A stretch of DNA of 64,000 nt from Gracilibacillus alcaliphilus. Lineage in GTDB: Bacteria > Bacillota > Bacilli > Bacillales > Amphibacillaceae. The stretch's first letter is position 1. Every line of letters begins with the position of its first letter. This document shows, piece by piece, positions 53,709 through 62,103 of the stretch. Under the pieces are notes generated by a model. That model had not been told where the DNA came from. It searched no databases and saw only the letters and a list, made by a program, of their open reading frames with translations. The stretch lies in the NCBI RefSeq assembly GCF_016909015.1, contig NZ_JAFBFA010000010.1:62001-126000 (forward strand). The letters run 5' to 3'. Position numbers and translations under genes: made by a program.

Positions 53709-53792
53709 AAATATGGTGCCAATATACGAATTTCTTTGGATGGGAAATAAAAAGATTGATTTCAAATGTAAAGAGATGTGTAAGTTGAAAAA

Positions 53793-53809
53793 GTGTAAAG
53801 CGCTTCAAT
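53793..53809. promoter_or_regulatory. cre-like core in the sdhC leader
   Basis: GTGTAAAGCGCTTCAAT holds the palindrome AAGCGCTT, the heart of a CcpA site, but one outer base is out of register with the 14-base consensus. It lies about 80 bases into the transcript. Catabolite repression of sdh is known in B. subtilis, so a roadblock site is plausible but unproven. Confidence 0.3.
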
Positions 53810-53869
53810 ATTAGTGCGGAAAGAATCGTATGTTGCAAAAACATCATTTTAGAGGGGGGTACATAAAAA

Positions 53870-54478
53870 GTGGAGAATAAGCAGTTTTTTTATCGCAGGC
53901 TTCATTCATTGTTAGGAGTTGTGCCAATCGGGATTTTCTTAATTCAGCATTTAATTGTCAATCATTTCGCTGTATATGGTCCTGAGAGCTTTAATAAAGC
54001 GGCACATTTCATGGAATCATTGCCATTTCGTTATGCGTTGGAGATATTTGTTATCTTCTTGCCAATCTTGTTTCATGCTGTGCTGGGAGTCTATATTGTC
54101 CTGGTTGCAAAGAATAATGTCAAACGTTACGGCTTTTTCCGAAATTGGATGTTCTTCCTGCAAAGAATCACCGGTATTATTACACTAATTTTTATTGTGT
54201 GGCATGTCTGGGAAACAAGAGTTCAAATTGGTTTAGGAACGCAAGAACTTGATTACAGCCTAATGGAGAATATCCTGTCTAATCCAGTTATGTTTGGATT
54301 CTATGTACTGGGTATTGTGTCAACAACCTTCCATTTTGCTAATGGTTTATGGAGTTTCTTAGTTAGCTGGGGGATTACAGCAACACCGCGTTCCCAAAGA
54401 ATTGCTACATATGCTACTTTAATCGTTTTCGTAGCAATAACATATATTGGTTTGCGTGCATTGTTTGCATTTGTTTAG
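53870..54478 (+). CDS. sdhC: Succinate dehydrogenase cytochrome b558 subunit
   Basis: A 202-residue membrane anchor with five TM segments that binds two hemes b and passes electrons to menaquinone. Several histidines lie in or near helices (RRLHSLLGVVPIGIFLIQHLIVNHF at the start, LFHAVLG, IVWHVWETR, TTFHFANGLW) and fit the axial ligands. The GTG start follows AGAGGGGGG. It leads the sdhCAB operon. Confidence 0.97.
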   Translation: MENKQFFYRRLHSLLGVVPIGIFLIQHLIVNHFAVYGPESFNKAAHFMESLPFRYALEIFVIFLPILFHAVLGVYIVLVAKNNVKRYGFFRNWMFFLQRITGIITLIFIVWHVWETRVQIGLGTQELDYSLMENILSNPVMFGFYVLGIVSTTFHFANGLWSFLVSWGITATPRSQRIATYATLIVFVAITYIGLRALFAFV

Positions 54479-54514
54479 AAGCTTGAAGTAAAGATGTAGA
54501 GGGAGTGAGTATAA

Positions 54515-56266
54515 ATGAGTGATCGCAATATCGTTATTGTTGGCGGTGGTCTTGCCGGTTTAATGGCCACTATTAAAGCAGCAGAAGCAGGTGTACATGT
54601 GGACCTTATGTCTATCGTACCTGTGAAAAGGTCTCACTCTGTTTGTGCACAAGGCGGAATTAACGGTGCAGTCAACACTAAAGGGGAAGGAGATTCCCCG
54701 TGGGAACACTTTGATGATTCGGTTTACGGCGGTGATTTCTTGGCAAATCAACCGCCAGTGAAGGCAATGTGTGACGCAGCACCTGGAATTATACATATGC
54801 TGGATCGAATGGGAGTGATGTTTAACCGTACACCAGAAGGTCTGTTAGACTTCCGTCGATTTGGAGGAACACAGCATCACCGTACAGCATATGCTGGTGC
54901 AACAACAGGGCAGCAATTATTATATGCTTTAGATGAGCAAGTGCGTCGTTATGAGGTGCAAGGCTTGGTAACGAAATATGAAGGCTGGGAGTTTATCTCG
55001 GCAATTATTGATGATGATGGGGTTGGCCGTGGTGTGATTGGCCAGCATCTGAAATCTCATGAATTGAAAGTATTCAAGGCAGACGCCACTATCTTGGCTT
55101 CCGGAGGACCGGGTATTATTTTCGGCAAGTCAACGAACTCCGTGATCAATACTGGTTCGGCAGCGGCAGCCTTGTATTTGCAAGGAGCAGCATATGCTAA
55201 TGGTGAATTTATTCAAATCCACCCAACGGCAATCCCTGGGGATGATAAGCTTCGTTTGATGAGTGAATCTGCACGTGGTGAAGGTGGACGAGTATGGACA
55301 TACAAAGATGGAGAACCGTGGTATTTCTTGGAAGAGAAGTATCCGGCATATGGTAACTTGGTTCCTCGTGATATCGCAACCCGTGAAATCTTTGATGTAT
55401 GTGTTAACCAGAAGCTTGGTATTAATGGCGAGAATATGGTTTATTTAGATCTATCTCATAAAGATCCAAAAGAGTTAGACGTAAAGCTTGGAGGAATTAT
55501 CGAAATTTATGAGAAATTCGTTGGCGAAGATCCACGTAAAGTACCGATGAAGATTTTCCCAGCAGTACACTACTCCATGGGCGGTCTATGGGTGGATTAT
55601 GAGCAAATGACCAATATCCCAGGTGTTTTTGCAGCGGGTGAGTGTGATTATACACAGCATGGTGCAAACCGATTAGGTGCCAACTCCTTATTATCTTCCA
55701 TTTATGGCGGTATGGTTGCTGGTCCGAATGCCATCAAGTATATGGACGGCTTAGAGAAAACGATTGAAGATGTTTCCTCTGAGGTATTTGAGCGCCAGTT
55801 AAAAGAAGAGGAAGCTAAATTTGAAGAGTTGCTTAATATGCGCGGGGAAGAAAATGCCTATCAGCTTCATAAAGAATTGGGCGAGTGGATGACGGATAAC
55901 GTAACAGTTGTTCGTGAAAATGATAGATTATTAAAGACAGACGAAAAAATCCAGGAATTATTAAAACGTTGGGAAAACATCAACATGGATGATACTTCTC
56001 GTTGGAATAACTCCGGGGTTATGTTTACCCGTCAGTTGAAGAATATGCTTCATTTAGCTCGTGTCATTACACTAGGGGCCTACAATCGAAATGAGAGCCG
56101 CGGTGCTCATTATAAACCAGAATTCCCAGAGCGTAATGATGAGGAATGGTTAAAGACAACAAAGGCCTTTTTCGATCCAGCGGCAAAGGCACCTGAATTT
56201 GAGTATGAAGAAGTGGATGTGTCACTAATCAAACCGAGAAAACGTGACTACAGTAAGAAAAAATAA
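54515..56266 (+). CDS. sdhA: Succinate dehydrogenase flavoprotein subunit
   Basis: A 583-residue flavoprotein that oxidises succinate to fumarate. FAD motif GGGLAGLMA is at residues 10-18; His41 in KRSHSVCAQGG is the likely covalent flavin-binding residue. Active-site text RRFGGTQHHRTAY and HPTAIPGDDKL is present. GAGGGAGTG precedes the ATG. sdhB follows after 16 bp. Confidence 0.98.
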   Translation: MSDRNIVIVGGGLAGLMATIKAAEAGVHVDLMSIVPVKRSHSVCAQGGINGAVNTKGEGDSPWEHFDDSVYGGDFLANQPPVKAMCDAAPGIIHMLDRMGVMFNRTPEGLLDFRRFGGTQHHRTAYAGATTGQQLLYALDEQVRRYEVQGLVTKYEGWEFISAIIDDDGVGRGVIGQHLKSHELKVFKADATILASGGPGIIFGKSTNSVINTGSAAAALYLQGAAYANGEFIQIHPTAIPGDDKLRLMSESARGEGGRVWTYKDGEPWYFLEEKYPAYGNLVPRDIATREIFDVCVNQKLGINGENMVYLDLSHKDPKELDVKLGGIIEIYEKFVGEDPRKVPMKIFPAVHYSMGGLWVDYEQMTNIPGVFAAGECDYTQHGANRLGANSLLSSIYGGMVAGPNAIKYMDGLEKTIEDVSSEVFERQLKEEEAKFEELLNMRGEENAYQLHKELGEWMTDNVTVVRENDRLLKTDEKIQELLKRWENINMDDTSRWNNSGVMFTRQLKNMLHLARVITLGAYNRNESRGAHYKPEFPERNDEEWLKTTKAFFDPAAKAPEFEYEEVDVSLIKPRKRDYSKKK

Positions 56267-56282
56267 AAGGGGGTAGCGAAAC

Positions 56283-57044
56283 ATGGCGGAAGAAAAGCTA
56301 ACACTTATTATTACACGTCAAGATAATCGAGATTCAGCTCCCTATGAGGAGACTTTTCACGTAAACTATCGCAAGAATATGAATATCATCTCTGCCTTAA
56401 TGGAGATCCAGCGTAATCCAGTTAATGCAGAAGGACAGCATGTGGCACCTGTGCAGTGGGAATCTAACTGTTTAGAGGAAGTGTGTGGAGCCTGTTCCAT
56501 GGTGATTAATGGGACACCGCAGCAAGCTTGTTCTACACTTGTAGATAAGTTAGAGCAGCCCATCCGCATTCAGCCTATGTCTACGTTCCCTGTTGAGCGT
56601 GACTTGGTAATAGACCGAAGCCGGATGTTTGATTCTTTGAAAAAGGTAAAGGCATGGATTCCAATTGATGGTACGTATGATCTGGGACCAGGTCCAAAAA
56701 TGCCTGAGAATAAACGTCAATGGGCTTATGAATTGTCGAAGTGTATGACATGCGGTGTTTGTCTAGAGGCTTGTCCAAACGTAAATAGCAAGTCTGACTT
56801 TATTGGACCTGCTCCATTATCTCAAGTTCGTCTGTTCAATGCCCATCCAACTGGAGAAATGCATAAAGGCGAACGTTTAAATGCACTGATGGAAGACGGA
56901 GGTATCTCTGGATGTGGTAACTCACAGAACTGTGTCCAAGTTTGTCCAAAAGGTATCCCATTAACTACTTCAATTGCGGCATTGAACCGTGATACTAATA
57001 TTCAATCCTTTAAGAATTTCTTTGGCAGTGATCATTCTTACTAA
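56283..57044 (+). CDS. sdhB: Succinate dehydrogenase iron-sulfur subunit
   Basis: A 253-residue subunit with three iron-sulfur clusters. Cys63, Cys68, Cys71 and Cys83 hold the [2Fe-2S]; Cys154, 157, 160 and 164 plus Cys211, 217 and 221 hold the [4Fe-4S] and [3Fe-4S]. It passes electrons from SdhA to SdhC. AAAGGGGGT precedes the ATG. A hairpin terminator follows 8 bases after the stop. Confidence 0.98.
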   Translation: MAEEKLTLIITRQDNRDSAPYEETFHVNYRKNMNIISALMEIQRNPVNAEGQHVAPVQWESNCLEEVCGACSMVINGTPQQACSTLVDKLEQPIRIQPMSTFPVERDLVIDRSRMFDSLKKVKAWIPIDGTYDLGPGPKMPENKRQWAYELSKCMTCGVCLEACPNVNSKSDFIGPAPLSQVRLFNAHPTGEMHKGERLNALMEDGGISGCGNSQNCVQVCPKGIPLTTSIAALNRDTNIQSFKNFFGSDHSY

Positions 57045-57052
57045 GGACAGAA

Positions 57053-57094
57053 GGGGCTGTTGCACAATGAGAAATACGTTGTGCAGCAGCCCTT
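57053..57094 (+). terminator. Rho-independent terminator after sdhB
   Basis: GGGCTGTTGCACAA pairs with TTGTGCAGCAGCCC (one mismatch) around an 11-base loop, followed by TTTCC. The U tract is short but the stem is very strong. Confidence 0.85.
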
Positions 57095-57237
57095 TCCATT
57101 ACCTTAACCAGCATGGAAAGCCGACACCATGGATGTCTTCATCCCCATTTCAGAGCCAATTGGATCAGAGGACACTCGAAAGCCAGTTTTGATAGATTTT
57201 ATTGTAAGTAGCGTTTAGTGTATTGTATCTTTAGAGT

Positions 57238-57396
57238 TGTCCCCTGCTCTGAGCACCCAGCAACTAACGCAACTTCCCTCAGCTCCGTACGATAAGTCAA
57301 CATCGGTTCCTAACGTTCACCGTGTTTCCTTTATCCCTGTGCTTCAGTCCAGTTCGTACGTTGCTGAACGGACGCTCTGCGCTTTTTTTCCTTGTG
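57238..57396. repeat. Intergenic repeat, copy 3 of the 27955 family
   Basis: The cleanest copy: GCAACTTCCCTCAGCTCCGT, ACGATAAGTCAACATCGGTT, CCTTTATC, TTCAGTCCAGTTCGTACGTT, then GCTGAACGGACGCTCTGCGC and a T tract. Compared with it, the pheST copy carries two inserted modules and the 33066 copy has a deletion. The short GCGC hairpin plus Ts at the end looks like a weak terminator. It lies between sdhCAB and the LytTR gene. Confidence 0.75.
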
Positions 57397-57540
57397 CTGA
57401 TTGTGTTTGAGGCGATAAGTCTTGTACAACTACTTCCTTTCCCTATCCTTTTCATGTAAACTAATATTTATCACAATATGGACATATCCATAACAATAAT
57501 GTTAATATATTTCGAATACAAAGTGCAGAGAGGTCATAGT

Positions 57541-58584
57541 ATGTTGAAATTAGCAGAATTAGAGTATCATCAAGGGGATTATCTTCTATTTCCCCCTTTT
57601 AGTTTCGAGGTACAAGCGGGTGAACGGAAGGCAGTTCAATCCACGGTTAATGTCCGTCAATTGATACTGAAAATGATAACAGGAGAACTTGCCTCCTTTA
57701 AAGGGAAAGTACAGGTGAATAATATCACTTTGCCTATGAATAAAGCGGAGTATTTTCAAGCGATAGCTATTTGCCTGTTTGATGAGACTTTCTATGAACG
57801 AATGACAGTCAGAGAGTTTTTACGATTTTTTCAATTATTATATCAATCTGCAATTGACGTGCCTCAAGTGCTGGAGGATATACAACTGCAAGAAAAAGAG
57901 TCTGTTAAAATCCAACGCTTAACCTATTCTGAGAAACGCCGGCTTCAATTTGGCAAGGCCGTTATTCAAGAAGCAGATATTTTTGTATTTGAAGAACCGG
58001 ACTTAAATGTCGATTTAGAAACAAAGCGAGTCTTGACACAAATATTAGACAAGCTAACTAAGCAGCAAAAAGCGGTGCTTATTTTAACAGCCAATATGGA
58101 AAGTGCCATTATCTTAACGGATGATGTCTATCGATTAGATGAGCATGGCTTACGGAGTGTCAAGGTAAACGATGAAGAAGATACGGCAAATGATTCTGAA
58201 ATGCAGGAAACAGAAGAAGAGAGTGAGATAATAGCGCCTTCTTTTACTTTACAAAAGATATCTGCCAAAGTAGAGGATAAGATTATTCTCTTTGATCCAC
58301 AAGAAATTGATTATATTGAAAGCCATGAGGGACAGGCTATTCTTTATTCACAAGGTGTGTCCTTTTCGACGTCTTTTACGCTTCGCGAACTGGAGGATCG
58401 TTTAGTTTATCAAGGTTTCTTTCGTTGTCATCGTTCTTATATTGTCAATTTACAGAAGATACGTGAAGTGATTACATGGACTAGAAATAGTTACAGTCTG
58501 GTATTAAATGATACTGCAGGAACTCAAGTGCCTTTATCCAAATCAAAGCTTCCTGAATTGAAGCAAATTTTAGGGGTGGAATAA
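57541..58584 (+). CDS. LytTR-domain regulator with degenerate ABC-ATPase-like N-terminus
   Basis: A 347-residue protein. Residues 1-215 follow an ABC ATPase layout: a Q-loop-like area, LTYSEKRRLQFGKAVIQEADIFVFEEPDLNVD as signature/Walker B remnants. But the Walker A site reads AGERKAVQSTVNVRQ, without GxxGxGK[ST], and LSGGQ is replaced by TYSEKR. It should not hydrolyse ATP. Residues about 245-345 are a LytTR DNA-binding domain (FDPQEIDYIESHEGQAILY, GFFRCHRSYIVNLQKI). The ATG at 57541 follows AGAGAGGT. It precedes an ABC ATPase and permease pair, which it probably regulates. Confidence 0.85.
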   Translation: MLKLAELEYHQGDYLLFPPFSFEVQAGERKAVQSTVNVRQLILKMITGELASFKGKVQVNNITLPMNKAEYFQAIAICLFDETFYERMTVREFLRFFQLLYQSAIDVPQVLEDIQLQEKESVKIQRLTYSEKRRLQFGKAVIQEADIFVFEEPDLNVDLETKRVLTQILDKLTKQQKAVLILTANMESAIILTDDVYRLDEHGLRSVKVNDEEDTANDSEMQETEEESEIIAPSFTLQKISAKVEDKIILFDPQEIDYIESHEGQAILYSQGVSFSTSFTLRELEDRLVYQGFFRCHRSYIVNLQKIREVITWTRNSYSLVLNDTAGTQVPLSKSKLPELKQILGVE

Positions 58585-58632
58585 GCTCCATTTAGTGTTT
58601 GAAATGCTCCATTCACCGAAAATATGCTGCCA
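58585..58632. promoter_or_regulatory. Candidate LytTR binding sites before the ABC exporter
   Basis: GCTCCATT occurs at 58585-58592 and again at 58606-58613, 21 bp apart (two helix turns), with a weaker GCTGCC at 58626-58631, 20 bp further on. LytTR proteins bind pairs of 9-bp direct repeats with 12-13 bp between them, which is this spacing. The sites lie upstream of the predicted promoter. Confidence 0.6.
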
Positions 58633-58655
58633 AACCCTTGATGTTAAGCTATTCT
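58627..58655 (+). promoter_or_regulatory. Promoter of the ABC exporter operon
   Basis: CTGCCA (58627-58632), a 17-bp spacer and TATTCT (58650-58655). The -35 is poor, as expected for a promoter that needs an activator bound just upstream. Confidence 0.5.
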
Positions 58656-58694
58656 GAATGCAAGCAATGAAATTACACACAGGAGGGTTTGGCG

Positions 58695-59543
58695 ATGTCA
58701 TCGATAATAGAAGTGACGCATTTGGAGAAAGTTTTTGGTGATAAACGGGCACTACAGGATCTAAATTTTCAAGTGGAGCAGGGAGAAACGTTTGGCTTTT
58801 TGGGGCCAAGTGGATCAGGAAAAACAACAACTATTAAAATTTTAACAGGACAATTACGAAAAACATCTGGTGAAGCCAAGGTACTTGGATTGCCAGCTGA
58901 ACAATTAAATAAACCAGAATATCGGAAACGCTTTGGGGTAGTGACCGATAATAGTGGATTATACCAGCGTCTCAGTATCTTCGATAATCTAAAATTATAC
59001 GCCCAATTATATGATGTGCCCCTGAACAGAATCGAAGAGGTATTAGAGATGGTCAATTTAAGAAACGAACAGAAAACACAGGTAGTAAAGCTGTCCAAGG
59101 GCATGACACAGCGTGTGATATTGGCTCGAGCTTTATTGCACAAACCAGAACTATTATTTTTGGATGAACCTACATCTGCCTTAGATCCTGTTAATTCCAA
59201 ACATATCCATACTGGATTAAAGGAATTAAACAAGCTAGGTACAACCATTTTTCTCACGACACATGATATGAGTGAAGCCGATTATTTGTGTAACCGAGTG
59301 GCTTTTCTTCATAAAGGAAAGGTACAGTTATTAGATACACCAAGTCAGTTAAAGAAACAATTCCGTGAAGAGTTAATTCAAGTAGAGCTGAGAGATGGGA
59401 GTCAATTAGAATTACCATTAGCTCCTGCCAGTGCCGCTGAGCTGCAGGGTTATCTTGCTGCGGATCAAGTGGAAACCATTTATACAAAGGAACCTACACT
59501 AGGTGATATCTTTGTAGAAGTAACAGGGAGGGAACTAATATGA
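58695..59543 (+). CDS. ABC transporter ATP-binding protein
   Basis: A 282-residue ATPase of an ABC-2 type exporter: Walker A GPSGSGKTTT, Q-loop GVVTDNSGLYQR, signature LSKGMTQR, Walker B LLFLDEPTSALD and the switch His in TTHDM. The C-terminal 60 residues are the regulatory extension of this subfamily. The ATG at 58695 follows AGGAGGG. It overlaps the permease by 4 bases. It may export a peptide or antibiotic, under the LytTR regulator upstream. Confidence 0.93.
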   Translation: MSSIIEVTHLEKVFGDKRALQDLNFQVEQGETFGFLGPSGSGKTTTIKILTGQLRKTSGEAKVLGLPAEQLNKPEYRKRFGVVTDNSGLYQRLSIFDNLKLYAQLYDVPLNRIEEVLEMVNLRNEQKTQVVKLSKGMTQRVILARALLHKPELLFLDEPTSALDPVNSKHIHTGLKELNKLGTTIFLTTHDMSEADYLCNRVAFLHKGKVQLLDTPSQLKKQFREELIQVELRDGSQLELPLAPASAAELQGYLAADQVETIYTKEPTLGDIFVEVTGRELI

Positions 59544-60235
59544 GTTTTTCTATCAAACGTCTTATGGCTATTTTTCAAAAGGATTTAAAAGATTTATATC
59601 GTAATCTGTATGTATTATCAACTGTACTGCTGCCGCTTGTTTTTGCATTTATATACGGCAGGATGGATGAGGTACCAGCAGAGATTCAGTTCTTTCTCGT
59701 TAGTTTAACACTGTCCATGGTGGGGACATTTCTACAATGTGCCATTATTGCGGAAGAAAAGGAAAAGAATACATTGCGCGGGCTTATGCTGTCACCGGCC
59801 ACCTTACCAGAAATATTAGCTGGAAAAAGTTTGGTTACTGTTGTGATTACAATAGTAACGCTTCTATTATGTATCAGAATGGCTGGATTTAATCCAGACC
59901 ATATTATCTTAGTAATCGTGGGAATTGTCTTATCATTGATTTTCTTTTTGGCATTAGGTACTTGGCTCGGTTTGGTTACAAGATCAGTCTTAGAAGCCTC
60001 TGTATATGTCCTGCCGATTATGATGATTTTTGGGATGAGTAATATGTTCATTGGTTTAAAGGAAGATTACGCCTTTTTACAAGTTTTAGAGTATACACCA
60101 GGCCTTCAATTAGTAGAGATCGCTAGTTTAACGGACGTTTCACAAAGCTGGAAACCGCTGCTGATTATTTTTGCTTGGGCTGCAGGTGCTGTTATCTTAA
60201 GTGTTATTACCTTTCGAAAACGTTCCTTTGATTAA
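59540..60235 (+). CDS. ABC-2 type transporter permease
   Basis: A 231-residue permease with six TM segments. Characteristic text is IAEEKEKNTLRGLMLSPATLPEILAGKS in the coupling region, as in the ABC-2 family. It overlaps its ATPase gene (ATGA), so the two are translated together. Substrate unknown. No clear terminator follows; a repeat lies 130 bp downstream. Confidence 0.9.
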   Translation: MSFSIKRLMAIFQKDLKDLYRNLYVLSTVLLPLVFAFIYGRMDEVPAEIQFFLVSLTLSMVGTFLQCAIIAEEKEKNTLRGLMLSPATLPEILAGKSLVTVVITIVTLLLCIRMAGFNPDHIILVIVGIVLSLIFFLALGTWLGLVTRSVLEASVYVLPIMMIFGMSNMFIGLKEDYAFLQVLEYTPGLQLVEIASLTDVSQSWKPLLIIFAWAAGAVILSVITFRKRSFD

Positions 60236-60363
60236 CAGGAACTCAATCTGTTCAAAACTGATACAGTCTGATCAAATAGTTTAGGAAAATTCCAACCTTT
60301 ACAAATATGATATAACATGATATAACAATAACAAGGAATATGTTTGCAGATAAAGTGAAACTT

Positions 60364-60490
60364 CGTTCAGTGGGGGACGACGCAGAGGCTGTGCTAGTGC
60401 AAATCACTTCGATGGGATGAGTAATCGCAATCCCAGACGTTGCGACACGACGTCGCAAACTTAGTCCGCTTCCTCTCCCCCCACTGAACG
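60364..60490. repeat. Palindromic element with 13-bp terminal inverted repeats
   Basis: CGTTCAGTGGGGG (60364-60376) and its exact complement CCCCCACTGAACG (60478-60490) bound a 127-bp unit. Inside are GTGCTAGTGC and TTGCGACACGACGTCGCAA, the same hairpin module as at 28256 and 50643. No gene. It lies between the ABC exporter and the GntR/LacI regulator. Confidence 0.7.
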
Positions 60491-60614
60491 TTAGTTGAAC
60501 TAATCGGGCCGTTACTGGCTGTTGATCTCCCATTTAGAAATGATGTGTTCCCTTATTTCTTGAAGTGGGAGTGTTACAGCCAGTTACACTGCGATAAAGG
60601 TTGGTGAGTAGGCA

Positions 60615-61760
60615 TTGTCAAAGCCATTGTATGAAGTATTATATGAGAACATAAAGAATGCTATCAATACCGGTGTGTATCAGGAAGGCGATCGTGTTCC
60701 TTCCGAGAAAGAATTATCGGAACAATATGAGGTGAGTAGAATAACGGCAAAAAAGGCGTTAGAATTATTAGCAAATGAAGGGCTGATTATCAGGCAGCCA
60801 GGAAGAGGATCGTTTGTTAAATACCATCGTGAAGCGCCAGCTGTCAGCAAGGAAACGTTGTCAAAAAAGGAAAAACGTCCACCGCTGCTCGGTTTAGTTA
60901 TAACTGATTTTGATGACAGCTATGGTACAGGGCTCCTTGCCTCCATTGAGAAATGTACGGCGGAACATTCATGCTTCTTAGTACTGCGCCGCTCATTTGG
61001 GAAGACGGATATAGAGGAAAAGTCGATTCGAGAATTGATTGAACTGGGCGTAGACGGACTCATCGTTTTTCCTGCTCAGGCGGAATTTTTTAGTGAGGAA
61101 ATCCTAAAGCTTGTCTTAAAAAAGTTTCCTTTGGTGTTGGTTGATCGTCATTTGAAAGGGATTTCCACAGCGTCAGTGAGTACGAATAATGTCGAGGCGG
61201 CCAGAAAAGGGGCGGCATACTTGCTAGAATTAGGTCATCAGCATATTGGTCTCCTGACTCCGCCGCCCCATGATACAACAGCTCTGGAAGACCGAATAGA
61301 AGGATTTGTTCAAGCACATGCAGAAAAAGGGGTAGTTGTCGACCGAGATCTCTGGCTAAATAACATAACATCAACACTTCCAGATTCTTTTCGACAGCCG
61401 AATATTAAGCATGACATTGATAAGATCAAAAGACAACTGACTGATTACCCATCTATAACGGCTTTGTTTGCTGCAGAGTACTATATTGCCTTAATGGCGG
61501 TCGAAGCTGTCAAGGAGTTAGGTATGTCTGTACCGGGAGATATTTCGATAATCTGTTTTGACAGTCCGCCGACACCAATCGGTGAATTTCAACTCACTTA
61601 TCTTGCACAAGATCAAAAAAGGATGGGTCAAGAAGTATTTGATATCCTTATGAAGCTACATCATAAGAAGGAACAGGATACCATACCAAAACGGGTGTTA
61701 TTAGATGTTGATCTGGTGATTGGCAATTCAACGGCACCGGTTCCAATTAGAGAAACCTAG
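60615..61760 (+). CDS. GntR/LacI-type transcriptional regulator (AraR-like layout)
   Basis: A 381-residue repressor: a GntR winged helix (1-72; RVPSEKELSEQYEVSRITAKKALELLANEGLI) joined to a LacI/periplasmic-binding-like effector domain (from about 92). AraR of B. subtilis has this layout. The effector is probably a sugar taken up by the ABC operon that starts at 62104. The TTG start at 60615 follows GGTGAGTAGG. A hairpin terminator follows. Confidence 0.9.
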   Translation: MSKPLYEVLYENIKNAINTGVYQEGDRVPSEKELSEQYEVSRITAKKALELLANEGLIIRQPGRGSFVKYHREAPAVSKETLSKKEKRPPLLGLVITDFDDSYGTGLLASIEKCTAEHSCFLVLRRSFGKTDIEEKSIRELIELGVDGLIVFPAQAEFFSEEILKLVLKKFPLVLVDRHLKGISTASVSTNNVEAARKGAAYLLELGHQHIGLLTPPPHDTTALEDRIEGFVQAHAEKGVVVDRDLWLNNITSTLPDSFRQPNIKHDIDKIKRQLTDYPSITALFAAEYYIALMAVEAVKELGMSVPGDISIICFDSPPTPIGEFQLTYLAQDQKRMGQEVFDILMKLHHKKEQDTIPKRVLLDVDLVIGNSTAPVPIRET

Positions 61761-61770
61761 TATATAAGGT

Positions 61771-61804
61771 ACGCTTCCCATCATGAGGGAGGCGTATTTA
61801 TTTT
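61771..61804 (+). terminator. Rho-independent terminator after the GntR/LacI gene
   Basis: A 9-bp stem (ACGCTTCCC / GGGAGGCGT with one G-T pair) around a 7-base loop, followed by ATTTATTTT. Confidence 0.75.
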
Positions 61805-61887
61805 GCCTTTATCCGCATCCTCCAAGTAACTAAATGTAAGAAAAAGTGAATATAAATGATATGTCGAAATGTGATATTATTTTTATA

Positions 61888-61917
61888 TTGACATATTATT
61901 TGTATATCATATATACT
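61888..61917 (+). promoter_or_regulatory. Sigma-A promoter of the second sugar ABC operon
   Basis: A perfect TTGACA (61888-61893), an 18-bp spacer and TATACT (61912-61917). It closely resembles the promoter at 33354. Confidence 0.8.
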
Positions 61918-61920
61918 ATT

Positions 61921-61934
61921 TGAAAGCGTTTTAA
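61921..61934. promoter_or_regulatory. cre-like site at the transcription start of the second sugar operon
   Basis: TGAAAGCGTTTTAA matches the cre consensus at all fixed positions except C13. A second related sequence in inverted orientation, CGAAAACGCTTTAA, lies at 62062-62075 in the leader. The pair could bind CcpA or the GntR/LacI regulator. Confidence 0.5.
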
Positions 61935-62103
61935 TTGAGGTAAAAAATATAAGCAACAATGAAGCATGGTCAAAAGCATCATCAATAGAGCGTGTAACCC
62001 AACAGCTAGCAAATTATACTAAATCAGCTGCCATGTTCAGTGAATTTATAATAACCACTCCCGAAAACGCTTTAAATAATGATAAAAAAAAGAGGTGACT
62101 AAA

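Noticed and set aside
53620..53847. 75-codon minus-strand frame before sdhC
   Set aside because: It covers the sdhCAB promoter and leader, is A/T driven and has no family features.
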